From: SR-FBR-E99 sp963732365
GTDB lineage: Bacteria; Bacteroidota; Bacteroidia; Bacteroidales; VadinHA17
Assembly (NCBI GenBank): GCA_963732365.1
Contig: CAVSZC010000004.1
Span: 1 to 64,000 of the forward strand
Length of the DNA stretch: 64,000 nt
Reading direction: 5' to 3'
Position numbers and translations under genes: made by a program. Below are positions 44,265-52,340 of this stretch, one piece after another (positions within the stretch are counted from its first letter, which is position 1; every line of letters begins with the position of its first letter). The notes below the pieces were generated by a model. That model saw only the letters and a list, made by a program, of their open reading frames with translations. It was not told the DNA's origin and made no database searches.

Positions 44265-45461
44265 ATGCCAAAGATCTCCGAAAAAGCCAGGGTAATGCCG
44301 GCCTCGCCGATACGCAAGCTCGTTCCCTATGCTGAAGAGGCAAAACGTCAGGGAAGAAAAGTATATCATCTCAACATCGGCCAGCCTGACATCCATACTC
44401 CCGTGGCATCACTTGATGCACTGAAGAAGATGGATCTGAAGGTCATTGAATACACCCATTCGGCAGGCAACGAGTCTTACCGCCGCAAGCTGGCACAGAG
44501 TTATGGGAAGATAGGCATAGCGATAGACCATACAGAGATAATAGTTACCACCGGTGGTTCTGAGGCAGTTCTCTTCGCATTCATGTCATGCCTCAATCCG
44601 GGTGAGGAGGTGATCACGTTTGAACCGTTCTACGCAAACTACAACGGCTTCGCCATCGAGGCCGGAGTAACCATTGTCCCGGTCAGATCTCATATAGAGA
44701 ATGACTTCGCCCTGCCACCCATCAGTGAGATCGAAAAAAAGATAACCACAAAGACCAGGGCCATACTCATATGCAACCCCAACAACCCTACCGGCTCACT
44801 CTACTCACGTGAGGAACTGAATCAGCTTCGTGACATCGTCAGAAAACATGATCTCTTCCTGTTCTCAGATGAGGTTTACAGGGAGTTCTGCTACGGCGCC
44901 GACCATTTCTCGGCAATGAATCTTGAAGGCATAGAGCAGAACGTGGTCATGCTCGACTCTGTCTCGAAGCGTTACAGCATGTGCGGCGTGCGCATAGGGG
45001 CACTCATAACGCACAATAAGGACGTACTGTCCGCAGTACTTAAGTTCGGACAGGCACGCCTGTGCCCTCCCGAGCTGGGACAGATAGTGGCTGAGGCGGC
45101 GCTAGATACTCCAAAGGAGTATTTTGAGGAGGTGTATAACGAGTATATCGCCCGCCGAGACTTCATGGTTGACGCCCTCAACAGCATGCCGGGTGTCTAT
45201 TGTCCCAGGCCTAAAGGTGCATTCTACAGCGTGGTTAAGCTTCCCATCGATGACTCAGACAAGTTTGCACAATGGCTGCTGCAGGATTTCAGCTACAACA
45301 ACCAGACGGTCATGATAGCTCCTGCCACAGGGTTCTATTTCACCGCGGGTGCCGGCAAGAACGAGGCCAGGTTAGCCTACGTCCTTAAGATAGACGACCT
45401 CCGCAAGGCCATGGAAACGCTGGCCGAGGCGCTGAAGGTGTACCCGGGACGGATTGGGTAG
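44265..45461 (+). CDS. PLP-dependent class I/II aminotransferase (aspartate aminotransferase-like)
   Basis: A 398-residue fold-type I aminotransferase. Blocks: HLNIGQPDIHTP near the N-terminus, TTGGSEAVLFAFMSCLNPG, the Asn/Pro site CNPNNPTGSLYSREEL, the Asp pairing with the PLP ring in LFSDEVYREFCYG, the PLP lysine in DSVSKRYSMCGVRIGA, and a C-terminal Arg in NEARLAYVLKIDDLRKAMETL. Probably moves the amino group of aspartate or another amino acid to 2-oxoglutarate; the exact substrate is not readable. It stands alone with its own promoter box. Confidence 0.88.
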   Translation: MPKISEKARVMPASPIRKLVPYAEEAKRQGRKVYHLNIGQPDIHTPVASLDALKKMDLKVIEYTHSAGNESYRRKLAQSYGKIGIAIDHTEIIVTTGGSEAVLFAFMSCLNPGEEVITFEPFYANYNGFAIEAGVTIVPVRSHIENDFALPPISEIEKKITTKTRAILICNPNNPTGSLYSREELNQLRDIVRKHDLFLFSDEVYREFCYGADHFSAMNLEGIEQNVVMLDSVSKRYSMCGVRIGALITHNKDVLSAVLKFGQARLCPPELGQIVAEAALDTPKEYFEEVYNEYIARRDFMVDALNSMPGVYCPRPKGAFYSVVKLPIDDSDKFAQWLLQDFSYNNQTVMIAPATGFYFTAGAGKNEARLAYVLKIDDLRKAMETLAEALKVYPGRIG

Positions 45462-45725
45462 GAATTAAGAATTATAAATTTTATCAGGTGCTTTGCCAGG
45501 GTACTGTACCTACGGCACAGGGAGGATGGTTTTCCGGCACGAGGTTACCGACCTCATGTGCCTCTGGCACATCTTCTCTCCCTCCGGGAGAATAGGTCTA
45601 TGCTCCATAGGGAAGGAATAGAAAGGTAGGTGCCGAAGGCAAGTGACTCTTCCCGTCAGGGAAGAAGGGTTGGTAACAGCGGACTGCCCCCCACAACTTA
45701 TGCAGTCCCGTAGGGACGACACAAT
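45462..45725. repeat. Hairpin-rich intergenic segment trailing a transposase remnant
   Basis: About 260 bases without a gene but with at least six short perfect hairpins: GGTACTGTACC (45500-45510), GAGGTTACCGACCTC (45541-45555), GTGCCTCTGGCAC (45558-45570), TCTCCCTCCGGGAGA (45577-45591), TCTTCCC..GGGAAGA (45648-45665) and GTCCCGTAGGGAC (45705-45717). It directly follows the stop of the truncated Y1 transposase. Single-strand transposons of the IS200/IS605 type use end hairpins, and such texts recur in Bacteroidetes genomes (from memory). It opens with the heptamer-like GAATTAAGAATTA. Confidence 0.65.
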
Positions 45726-46064
45726 TCACCTGTCTTCAGGATCATAATCAACCGAATGGAACAGATACCTGTCATCATAGTATACGTCATAGTCCCTCAA
45801 CAGAGCAGTATACTCCTCAATAAATGTCTTCTTCCTGTGATGCTCCTCCTGGTTCATAATATACCTGATGACCGTCTCCAGGTGCCCCCTGCAGTATGAG
45901 AAGGCTCCATAGCCCTCCTGCCATGAAAAACGACCCGCCACCAGCCTCTCCTGGTTAATCCATTTAGAGGAGCCGGCTTTAATATCCTGCACAAGATCCG
46001 ATACAGACTGCGAAGGCCTCATTCCGACTAGGATGTGTATAGTAATTATCCGCCCCTGATGCAA
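45726..46064 (-). pseudogene. N-terminally truncated IS200/IS605-type (Y1) transposase
   Basis: A 112-residue frame opening with TTG that matches the C-terminal two thirds of an IS200-like TnpA: HILVGMRPSQSVSDLVQDIK, SSKWINQERL, FSWQEGYGAFSY, VIRYIMNQEEHHRKKTF. The tyrosine expected to attack DNA is in IRYIMNQ. The N-terminal 40-50 residues are missing, and the HUH motif (usually DHxHxL) reads ITIHIL, so one metal-binding His is lost. Upstream an ATG frame (MAQLIS) ends at once. It is a dead mobile element remnant. Confidence 0.8.
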
Positions 46065-46098
46065 CCCTTGTTCAAGAAATCAACTGAGCCATAATCCC

Positions 46099-46129
46099 TT
46101 TGATGTTACCCCCGTGTTTTCTATATTTA
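46099..46129 (+). promoter_or_regulatory. Predicted promoter of the NamZ-like gene
   Basis: TTTG (46099-46102), exactly 19 bases, then TATATTTA (46122-46129), one mismatch from TAnnTTTG. This is the best -33/-7 pair in the window. The start would be near 46136, 17 bases before the ATG at 46153. Confidence 0.65.
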
Positions 46130-46152
46130 CATCAAACAATCAAGCAGAAACA

Positions 46153-47328
46153 ATGAAAATCCTAACCGTCCTGACAATCGTTATCGCACTGACCGGTATG
46201 CAGTGCTCTACAGAAAAAAGCAGCGACACCCTGCGGGTTGGAGCTGAACGGATGGAGGTTTACCTGCCCCTCATTGAAGGAAAAACAGTTGCCCTGGTTG
46301 GAAACCACACCTCCGTTTTGGGAAACACACACCTTGTCGACACACTCCTCGCAATGGATGTGAATATAAGGGTGATCTTCGCCCCGGAGCATGGCTTCAG
46401 GGATCTGGCCGATGCCGGCGCCGTTATAACATCGGGTGCTGACCCCGTCACAGGCATCAATGTGTTAAGCCTCTACGGAGACAGGAAAAAGCCTGCGCCG
46501 GAAGACCTTGAGGGCGTTGATGTTGTAATCTTCGATATCCAGGATGTGGGGACACGTTTTTATACCTACCTGACCACCATGTGCTATGTCATGGAGGCGT
46601 GTGCCGAAAACGGGGTAAAATTCATCATACTGGACCGGCCCAATCCCAATGGTTTCTATGTCGACGGACCAAGCCTTGATACAGCCAACTACAGTTCCTT
46701 TGTAGGGATCCATCCCATTCCTGTTGTGCATGGTATGACGCTTGGTGAGTATGCCTGGATGGTCAATGGAGAGGGCTGGCTGGCCGACGGCATTCAGTGT
46801 GAGGTGACAGTGATAAAATGCGACAACTATACGCATGAGACAATGTATGAGCTTCCGGTGATGCCATCGCCCAACCTCCCCAACATGAATTCAGTCTACC
46901 TGTATCCTTCGTTATGCTTTTCAGAAGGTACTGTTCTGTCATGCGGCAGGGGTACGGAGTTTCCCTTCCAGGTCATGGGGGCGCCTAAGATGCCTGACAC
47001 AGGGTTCAGCTTCACCCCTAAACCCTCGTTCGGCTCATCGAACCCGAAGCATAACGGCGAGGTCTGTTACGGCATCGATCTCCGCAATGCGATGCAGGAC
47101 GGGCTGGTGCCCACGCCCGGGATGAATTTGCAGTGGATCATCGACGCCTATAATGCCTATCCGGAGAAGGATGAGTTTTTCAATGGCTACTTTGACACTC
47201 TTGCCGGCAGCAGCACCCTCCGGGAACAGATCATACAGGGAATGACTGCCGGGCAGATACGGGAGTCATGGAAAACAGGGCTTGAGGAATTCACGAAAAT
47301 AAGGGGGAAGTATTTACTTTATAATTAA
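46153..47328 (+). CDS. namZ: DUF1343 exported protein, NamZ-type exo-beta-N-acetylmuramidase
   Basis: About 391 residues from the ATG at 46153; the open frame starts at 46114, but the promoter lies between. The signal MKILTVLTIVIALTGMQC ends in a Cys, so it may be a lipoprotein. DUF1343 members such as NamZ cut N-acetylmuramic acid from the non-reducing end of peptidoglycan fragments. Family marks: GKTVALVGNHTSVLG, IFAPEHGFRDLADAGA, GINVLSLYGDRKKP, DIQDVGTRFYTYLTT, DRPNPNGFYVDGP, HGMTLGEYAWM, MPSPNLPNMNSVYLYPSLC and RGTEFPFQVMGAP. It probably serves cell-wall recycling together with lytic transglycosylases. Only its position links it to neighbours. Confidence 0.9.
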   Translation: MKILTVLTIVIALTGMQCSTEKSSDTLRVGAERMEVYLPLIEGKTVALVGNHTSVLGNTHLVDTLLAMDVNIRVIFAPEHGFRDLADAGAVITSGADPVTGINVLSLYGDRKKPAPEDLEGVDVVIFDIQDVGTRFYTYLTTMCYVMEACAENGVKFIILDRPNPNGFYVDGPSLDTANYSSFVGIHPIPVVHGMTLGEYAWMVNGEGWLADGIQCEVTVIKCDNYTHETMYELPVMPSPNLPNMNSVYLYPSLCFSEGTVLSCGRGTEFPFQVMGAPKMPDTGFSFTPKPSFGSSNPKHNGEVCYGIDLRNAMQDGLVPTPGMNLQWIIDAYNAYPEKDEFFNGYFDTLAGSSTLREQIIQGMTAGQIRESWKTGLEEFTKIRGKYLLYN

Positions 47329-47353
47329 GAGTTAATTCTTAATTCTTAATTTT
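47323..47353. repeat. Heptanucleotide TTAATTC repeat between namZ and the permease
   Basis: AATTAAG (47323-47329) followed by GTTAATTCTTAATTCTTAAT: TTAATTC in two direct copies plus a third partial one, with an inverted copy in front. A related GAATTAAGAATTA is at 45462-45474, on the other side of the transposase-namZ segment. Confidence 0.6.
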
Positions 47354-47354
47354 G
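47347..47354 (+). promoter_or_regulatory. Predicted -7 box directly before the LolC/E-like gene
   Basis: TAATTTTG, a perfect TAnnTTTG, with only CCCTG between it and the ATG at 47360; suggests a leaderless mRNA. Confidence 0.4.
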
Positions 47355-47359
47355 CCCTG

Positions 47360-48605
47360 ATGTCTACCGGAGTCTTTATAGCCCGCCGCCTTATCAGGGA
47401 ACGCCGCCACGGCGCAGCCTTCTCACGACCAATAAACGTCATCGCAATCATCGGCATAGCCCTCGGACTGGCAGTGATGATCATGGCTGTCTCCATCCTC
47501 ACCGGATTCAAACAGCAGATACGCGATAAGGTGGCCGGATTCGGTGCTCATATCCAGGTGGTTAACTTCGACGCCAACATATCGTACGAGACGGTGCCGG
47601 TGACCGCCGACAAACCGCTCATCAGCAAGATAAGCAGCCAGCCCGGCGTAAAAACAATACAGGTGTTTGCCACAAAGGCAGGCATAATAAAGACCGACGA
47701 CAACATGCAGGGGGTGGTGCTCAAGGGGATCGGCAGCGACTACGACTGGAGCTTCTTCAGCACGAACCTGGTCGAAGGAGAGGTGGTGACGGTAACCGAC
47801 ACGGCAAGGACTGACAACGTGCTAATCTCAAAGAAGATATCCGATATGCTCGGACTGAAGCTCGGAGACTCATTCTCCATGTTCTTCGTGCAGGACCCTC
47901 CCCGCATGCGCAAGTTCACCATAACAGGCATATACGAGACCAGCCTCGAGGAGTTCGACAAGACCTACCTCTTTTGCGACATAGAACATATAAGACGACT
48001 TGAACGGATGGGAGAGCAACAAGGTAAGCGGATTCGAGATATTCATCAACGACTTTACGGAGCTGGATATGGTGACCGACGCCATACGCGACGCCATCGG
48101 CTACAGGGTCGCTGATGACGAGGAACAGCTCAAGGTGACAAACATACGCTCGAGGTACCCTCAGATATTCGACTGGCTCGACTTCCAGGACACAAATGTC
48201 ATCATCATCCTGACCCTCATGATACTGGTAGCCGGTTTTAACATGATCTCCGGACTCCTGATCCTGATCCTTGAAAAGACCAATATGATAGGGATTCTTA
48301 AAGCCATGGGAGCTGAAAACAAGCTGATAAGGAACATCTTCCTCTACCAGGCTTCATGGCTGACAGTTAAGGGACTTGTCTGGGGGAATGTGATCGGGAT
48401 AGGACTCGCCCTTCTCCAGCAGGAGACAGGCATGATATCTCTCGACCCGTCATCATATTACCTCAAAAGCGTACCTGTTAACATTGACATCGTTCATATA
48501 CTCCTTCTCAACGCCGGAACGATGGCAGCAATAATAATTATGCTCCTTATCCCATCGCAGCTGATTGCAAGAATCACTCCCGTCAAAGCCATCCGGTACG
48601 ATTAA
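47360..48605 (+). pseudogene. LolC/LolE-like ABC permease interrupted by a one-base frameshift
   Basis: The first frame (47360-48115) carries the N-terminal part of a lipoprotein-releasing permease: IARRLIRERRHGAAFSRPIN, the first helix NVIAIIGIALGLAVMIMAVS, and the periplasmic domain up to LFCDIEHIRRL, after which it turns into nonsense. The second frame (to 48605) continues with NGWESNKVSGFEIFINDF and three helices, with MISGLLILILEKTNMIGILK and a proper end ARITPVKAIRYD. One extra base (G at about 48002) explains the switch; without it the protein is about 415 residues, the normal LolC/E length. It could release lipoproteins with the LolD-like ATPase at 7875-8537. Mutation or assembly error cannot be told apart here. 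Confidence 0.85.
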
Positions 48606-48926
48606 ACTGCATTATCCCTGCCTTTTCCTCCGTTGAAATATTCTAAAGATTTATCAGGCTTTGCAGTTATTTAAAGATTATATCCCTGACTATCTTGCAC
48701 TTATAAGCTTAATAAAATAAAGCGAAGGTCAATTAATGCAATTTTACTGCTATCTTTTTTAAGGTGATATTACTTGATTTTTTCAATCATCTAAAACTTT
48801 AGCAAATAATTCTTCAACCTTCCGCTTTGAAATTATTATATGGATAAAGCAGCCTTAACTTTCTTATAATCTGCATCTCCAAGTTTCAATCCTTCTGATT
48901 ACCTTGCAGTATCAATGATGAACTGA
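48606..48926. other. AT-rich intergenic stretch before gatE
   Basis: About 320 bases with a much lower G+C content than the genes on either side and no convincing gene. On the minus strand a short piece reads GDADYKKVKAALSI before two stops (around 48840-48890), perhaps a decayed gene end. It must contain the gatE promoter, but no good TAnnTTTG box was found. Confidence 0.4.
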
Positions 48927-50918
48927 ATGACCAGGTTTGATCCGAGGAAGAATTTTGAAAAGACGCGTGAGGAGATAGGTTATGTCACACGGAAAGAAGC
49001 CACGCTTAATGATTATAAGAGGATAGGCTTCAAGTCAGGTCTTGAGGTGCATCAGCAGCTTAAAACAAAGAGCAAGCTCTTCTGCCGTTGCCCGGCCGGC
49101 ATATATCACGGGCACGAGGAGTACGACGCAGAGGTGATCAGGCACATGAGACCCACCCTCAGCGAGATGGGTGTCTATGACGGCACCGCCCTGATGGAGT
49201 TCAGGACAAGAAAGGAGATAACATACCGTCTCAATAACCGTACTGCCTGCACCTACGAGGTTGACGACACCCCTCCGTTCCATATCGACACTGAAGCCCT
49301 CGAGATAGCCATCGGCATTGCCCTTGCGGCGAAAATGAATATCGTAGGGGAGGTACACATCACCCGTAAACAATACCTTGACGGGAGCATCCCGACAGGT
49401 TTTCAGCGCTCTGCCATTGTCAGTGTCGAGGGGGAGCTGCAGCTTAAAAACAAAAAGGTACGCCTGATACAGATGAGCCTTGAGGAGGACAGCTGCCGTG
49501 AGATATCAGACATCGGACATAAGCGCGTATATAAGACTGACCGACTGGGTATGCCTCTCATCGAGACAGTAACATACCCCGACTGCCTCACTCCTGACGA
49601 GCTGGCGGAGGCTGCGGAACATATCCGTTTCCTCACCCGCAGCACAGGCATGGTACGGACAGGCATCGGTGCGGCACGCGAGGACGTGAACGTAAGCTGC
49701 GAAGGAGGGAAAAGGGCGGAGATAAAGGGTGTAGCCCATATCAAATGGATACCTGAGCTCTCTCACAATGAAGCATTCAGGCAATATGCACTCCTCAGCA
49801 TAAGGGAGAAGCTAAAGAAGATCATCCCTGATCCCTTAAAATGGACTATTTATCACAGGGAGATAACTGAGAAGGACAGCCACCTCCACCTGTCACCGGT
49901 AAAGGCAGCCCTTGACCGCGGGGAGAAGGTCATGGCCCTCAACCTGCCCGGATGCCGCGGCATACTGTCACACTTCACACAGCCAGGACGTCTCTTTGCA
50001 GATGAGATAAGCGACAGGCTGAAGGTTATCGCCTGCATCGAGAAACCGAACATGATACATTCCGAGGAGACAGGTCAGATGAACTTCAACAACCTCTTTC
50101 CGGAGGTGGCTATATGGCTCAGCGCTGCCAGCGACGATGCACAGATAATATTCTGGGGGCCGGCAGAAGACATACCCACTGCCCTCGAGACGGTTGACGA
50201 ACGGATGCGCATGGCTCTCGAGGGTGTCCCTGACGAGACACGCAAGGCCTTCCCTGACGGCACTACAATGTTCGAGAGAGTACTGCCGGGACGTGACCGC
50301 ATGTATCCCGACACAGACTCGCAACCCATCCCGGTTACCACTGAGATGCTTGACAGGCTTGGCATGAACCTGCCAAAGGATGTGGCACTGCGATTCCGCC
50401 AGATGAAGGAGTGGGGTATCCCCGAAGACACCTGGCACTACCTGTTAAGCAAAAACCTGACCGGCATCGTCGAGAGAATTGGTAATGAGCTGGGCTTTAA
50501 CCACAGAGAGGTTGGCATACTCATCGGCCACCGCTTCCGGAGCCTGGAAGGAAGAGGCAGGGTTGCCAGGGGCTTCAGCTATGAGACACTGTATGACCTC
50601 TTCGCCTTCCTTAAAGAAAGAGAGCTCCTGCCTCCCGTGGCACGCCTGATGCTGCCTGCCGTGGCCGCCTCCCCTGTGCCTGACTTCATGAGCATCCTGA
50701 ATGCTACGGGTTACACGGAAGCAACCTTCAGTGAGATAAAAAGGGAGATACCGAAGCTTGAGAAAGAGTTTGCAGCGATATGTCACAACGAAAACAGGAA
50801 GGCTGCCGCAGACTGGATAATGGGTCAGCTTCACATGAAGGCGATCGGTAAGATAAGGCTGGCGAAGGTCAAAAACGAGGTATCAGATATTCTGGAAATT
50901 TCGGGAGAAACAAGATGA
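48927..50918 (+). CDS. gatE: Archaeal-type Glu-tRNA(Gln) amidotransferase subunit E
   Basis: A 663-residue protein of the GatB/GatE family. GatE binds Glu-tRNA(Gln), activates the glutamate with ATP and accepts ammonia from GatD. Marks are IGFKSGLEVHQQLKTKSKLFC, CPAGIYHGHEE, EVDDTPPFHIDTEAL, ITRKQYLDGSIPTGFQRS and IQMSLEEDSCREI, then TYPDCLTPDELAEAAEHI and GIGAAREDVNVSC. The middle holds the AspRS-like (GAD) insertion (about 290-420) that separates GatE from GatB, and the C-terminus a helical and YqeY-like tail. Length fits GatE (about 620-660) and not GatB (about 480). It overlaps gatD through ATGA. Confidence 0.95.
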   Translation: MTRFDPRKNFEKTREEIGYVTRKEATLNDYKRIGFKSGLEVHQQLKTKSKLFCRCPAGIYHGHEEYDAEVIRHMRPTLSEMGVYDGTALMEFRTRKEITYRLNNRTACTYEVDDTPPFHIDTEALEIAIGIALAAKMNIVGEVHITRKQYLDGSIPTGFQRSAIVSVEGELQLKNKKVRLIQMSLEEDSCREISDIGHKRVYKTDRLGMPLIETVTYPDCLTPDELAEAAEHIRFLTRSTGMVRTGIGAAREDVNVSCEGGKRAEIKGVAHIKWIPELSHNEAFRQYALLSIREKLKKIIPDPLKWTIYHREITEKDSHLHLSPVKAALDRGEKVMALNLPGCRGILSHFTQPGRLFADEISDRLKVIACIEKPNMIHSEETGQMNFNNLFPEVAIWLSAASDDAQIIFWGPAEDIPTALETVDERMRMALEGVPDETRKAFPDGTTMFERVLPGRDRMYPDTDSQPIPVTTEMLDRLGMNLPKDVALRFRQMKEWGIPEDTWHYLLSKNLTGIVERIGNELGFNHREVGILIGHRFRSLEGRGRVARGFSYETLYDLFAFLKERELLPPVARLMLPAVAASPVPDFMSILNATGYTEATFSEIKREIPKLEKEFAAICHNENRKAAADWIMGQLHMKAIGKIRLAKVKNEVSDILEISGETR

Positions 50919-52300
50919 CGGAAGACTTCTTTCAGGGATATAAGGGCGAAGCGCTAAAGGTGCTCAAAAAGTTCAACGTGCGTGTATGGGGACAGGCCGA
51001 GATAGAGACTACGCGCGGGCTCTTCAGGGGCACTGTTCTTCCCAGGTCTGAGAATAATGACGACCTCCATATAGTCATCAAGATAGAGAGCGGCTACAAC
51101 ATAGGCATTGACATCACCACCGTCACGATGATGAAGGAGACGGGCTATCAGAAAGCCAATTACAAAATCCCGGAAAAAGATTTCCCCTATTCAGATGACA
51201 AGCCCAATGTCAAGCTCTTCGGTACGGGTGGCACGATTGCATCGCGTCTCGATTACAGAACCGGAGCAGTGATACCGGCATTCTCTCCGGGCGAGCTCTA
51301 CGGGGCAGTGCCGGAGCTGGCAGACGTATGCAACATACGTACTGAGAAGCTTTTTGCCGTCTTCAGCGAAAATATGGGTCCTGCCCAGTACATGACCCTC
51401 GCCAGGGCCATCGGCGAAGAGATCGCCAACGGTGTTGACGGCATCATGATCGGTCACGGCACCGACACTCTCCATCACACCGCCGCAGCGCTATCATTCA
51501 TGGTTCAGAACCCCCCGGTGCCTGTCATACTGGTTGGCTCACAGCGTTCGTCAGACAGACCCTCATCTGACGCCGCCCTCAACCTGATACACGCCAGCAC
51601 GGCTGCCGGGCACGGCGACATTGCCGAGGTGCTTGTCTGCATGTTCGGACCCACGAGCGATGAATACGGCTTCCTGCACCGCGGCACCAGGGTGCGCAAG
51701 ATGCACAGCTCATACAGGTCGACATTCAGAACCATCGGCGACATCCCGGTCGCAACGGTAAAACGGGGAGAGGTGAAGCCTATGAAGCCGGATTATCATC
51801 CGCGTCGCAAGGACCGCAATGTGACGATCATGCCTTATTTCAACGAGAACGTGACGATGATGTACTATTACCCTCACATGAAGGTTGAGATGATGCACTC
51901 ACTCATCGACATGGGTTACAAGGGGATCATCATAGTCGGCACCGGCCTGGGCCATGTTAACAGGGAGCTGTACCCGGCGCTGGAGAGGGCAAAGAAAGAG
52001 AATGTGGCAGTCTATATGACGCTGCAGACAATATGGGGCTACGTGCACATGTTCGTCTATGAGACCGGCCGCGATATGATGGCCAAAGGGGTCATACCCC
52101 TTGGCAACATGCTTCCCGAGGTGGCCTGGGTCAAGCTGGGCTGGGCGCTGGGACAGACAGACGACCTTGAGGAAGTAAAAAAGATAATGCTGAAGCCGGT
52201 AAACGGTGAGATCACGGAGCGTGAGCCGTACAACGGGTACCTGGTCTACCAGGGTGGTGTGCCGGAGGTGGAAGAGTTTATCAGGAGGGTACACAAGTAG
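50915..52300 (+). CDS. gatD: Archaeal-type Glu-tRNA(Gln) amidotransferase subunit D
   Basis: A 461-residue partner of GatE, related to L-asparaginase, that frees ammonia from glutamine. An N-terminal beta-barrel (about 20-75, VRVWGQAEIETTRGLFRGTV) is followed by the asparaginase-like domain. The catalytic residues are Thr107 in GTGGTIAS, Thr183-Asp184 in GHGTDTLHH and Lys262 in RVRKMHSSYRS. The N-terminal barrel is what sets GatD apart from plain asparaginases. The TAG stop is part of the palindrome at 52297-52324. The gatE-gatD order with overlapping ends gives equal amounts of the two subunits. Confidence 0.95.
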   Translation: MTEDFFQGYKGEALKVLKKFNVRVWGQAEIETTRGLFRGTVLPRSENNDDLHIVIKIESGYNIGIDITTVTMMKETGYQKANYKIPEKDFPYSDDKPNVKLFGTGGTIASRLDYRTGAVIPAFSPGELYGAVPELADVCNIRTEKLFAVFSENMGPAQYMTLARAIGEEIANGVDGIMIGHGTDTLHHTAAALSFMVQNPPVPVILVGSQRSSDRPSSDAALNLIHASTAAGHGDIAEVLVCMFGPTSDEYGFLHRGTRVRKMHSSYRSTFRTIGDIPVATVKRGEVKPMKPDYHPRRKDRNVTIMPYFNENVTMMYYYPHMKVEMMHSLIDMGYKGIIIVGTGLGHVNRELYPALERAKKENVAVYMTLQTIWGYVHMFVYETGRDMMAKGVIPLGNMLPEVAWVKLGWALGQTDDLEEVKKIMLKPVNGEITEREPYNGYLVYQGGVPEVEEFIRRVHK

Positions 52301-52324
52301 AGACGTTGCATGCAACGTCTCTAC
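52297..52324. repeat. Perfect 28-base palindrome between convergent gatD and mltF
   Basis: The arm GTAGAGACGTTGCA is followed directly by its exact reverse complement ending CTAC; there is no spacer. The first four bases contain the gatD stop codon. It lies between two convergent genes and could act as a two-way terminator, though no T-run follows. Ends and size match the palindrome at 8934-8962. Confidence 0.88.
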
Positions 52325-52340
52325 TTCAGGTTGATCCTGA

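Noticed and set aside
45462..45725. CRISPR array
   Set aside because: The small hairpins differ from each other and have no constant repeat or regular spacing.
45726..46064. Functional insertion sequence
   Set aside because: N-terminus and one HUH histidine are missing and the start would be a TTG; it cannot be active as it stands.
47995..48010. Programmed frameshifting in the LolC/E-like gene
   Set aside because: No slippery sequence at the site; the overlap of frames follows from a single inserted base.
50915..52300. Plain L-asparaginase
   Set aside because: It has the N-terminal barrel of GatD and overlaps gatE, so GatD fits better.
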